Shown here piece by piece: positions 5,904 through 6,155 of a DNA stretch of 6,155 bases (positions within the stretch are counted from its first letter, which is position 1; every line of letters starts with the position of its first letter). The notes beneath the pieces are model-generated. The model had not been told where the DNA came from, did not search any database, and saw only the letters and a program-made list of their open reading frames with translations. Where the stretch lies: the NCBI GenBank assembly GCA_046706345.1, contig JBJKPL010000018.1:1-6155 (forward strand), in the 5' to 3' direction. Source of the stretch: Sulfidibacterium sp046706345 (GTDB lineage: Bacteria; Bacteroidota; Bacteroidia; Bacteroidales; F082). A program made the translations under genes and the position numbers.

Positions 5904-6155
5904 ATGTGGCGATTGTTACTGCTTCCGTTCAGTTGGCTGTTGGGTTTTGGGATCCGATTCCGGCATTTTCTGTTTAACGCCGGGATCCTGCCCCAGAAGT
6001 CCTATGATATGCCCGTCATCAGCGTGGGAAACCTAAGCCTGGGCGGCAGCGGCAAAACACCGCATACCGAATATCTGGTGCGGCTCCTGTTAAGGCAGGA
6101 GAAAAACATTGCCATCCTTTCGAGGGGTTACGGACGCAAGACCAAAGGGTATTTC
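5904..6155 (+). CDS. lpxK: Tetraacyldisaccharide 4'-kinase, N-terminal part (cut by window end)
   Basis: LpxK phosphorylates the 4' position of the tetraacyldisaccharide 1-phosphate to make lipid IVA, a late step of lipid A synthesis, at the cytosolic face of the inner membrane. The 84 codons seen are open to the window edge. Residues 1-30 are hydrophobic with scattered basic residues (MWRLLLLPFSWLLGFG at the start), the usual N-terminal membrane-binding helix. SVGNLSLGGSGKTPHTEYL (40-58) holds the Walker A loop, with K51 and T52. ILSRGYGRKTKG (71-82) is the next signature of the family. LpxK is normally about 320-370 residues, so roughly a quarter is present. The ATG at 5904 fits the normal N-terminus. 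From memory, and unchecked, lpxK lies near the Nif3 and zinc-ribbon genes in other Bacteroidales too. Confidence 0.93.
   Translation, partial: MWRLLLLPFSWLLGFGIRFRHFLFNAGILPQKSYDMPVISVGNLSLGGSGKTPHTEYLVRLLLRQEKNIAILSRGYGRKTKGYF

Overview
The window looks like an ordinary chromosomal stretch from a member of the Bacteroidota, probably close to the Bacteroidales. Four things point there: the two-part phosphate transporter with a PhoU-like tail, the pairing of a Nif3 protein with a C4 zinc-ribbon coiled-coil protein, an lpxK gene (so a Gram-negative that makes lipid A), and promoter elements of the Bacteroidota type (TAnnTTTG) with no Shine-Dalgarno sequences before most starts. By eye the base composition is near half GC in genes and AT-rich between them. 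I see no mobile element, tRNA, rRNA, CRISPR array or phage gene.

Layout from left to right: (1) 1-59, promoter region; (2) 60-2357 (+), PiT-type inorganic phosphate transporter with a cytosolic PhoU-like domain; (3) 2393-3253 (-), prmC, the methyltransferase for peptide-chain release factors, convergent with the transporter; (4) 3343-3879 (+), a THEP1-type P-loop nucleoside-triphosphatase, divergent from prmC across 89 bp; (5) 5786-4689 and 4669-3896 (-), a two-gene operon of a Nif3-family dinuclear-metal protein followed 19 bp later by a coiled-coil C4 zinc-ribbon protein, convergent with the NTPase gene; (6) 5904-6155 (+), the first 84 codons of lpxK, divergent from the Nif3 gene across 117 bp and cut by the window end.

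The genes are mostly separate housekeeping functions (phosphate uptake, translation termination, lipid A synthesis) plus two conserved families of uncertain role (Nif3 with its zinc-ribbon partner, and THEP1 NTPase). Only the Nif3/zinc-ribbon pair looks like an operon.

The best non-coding signal is an intrinsic terminator for that operon. It lies inside the last codons of the opposing NTPase gene. I found no convincing undescribed multi-gene system. The points most worth a second look are the overlapping terminator, the very short or absent leader implied by the NTPase promoter, the function of the NTPase, and the Nif3/zinc-ribbon pair.
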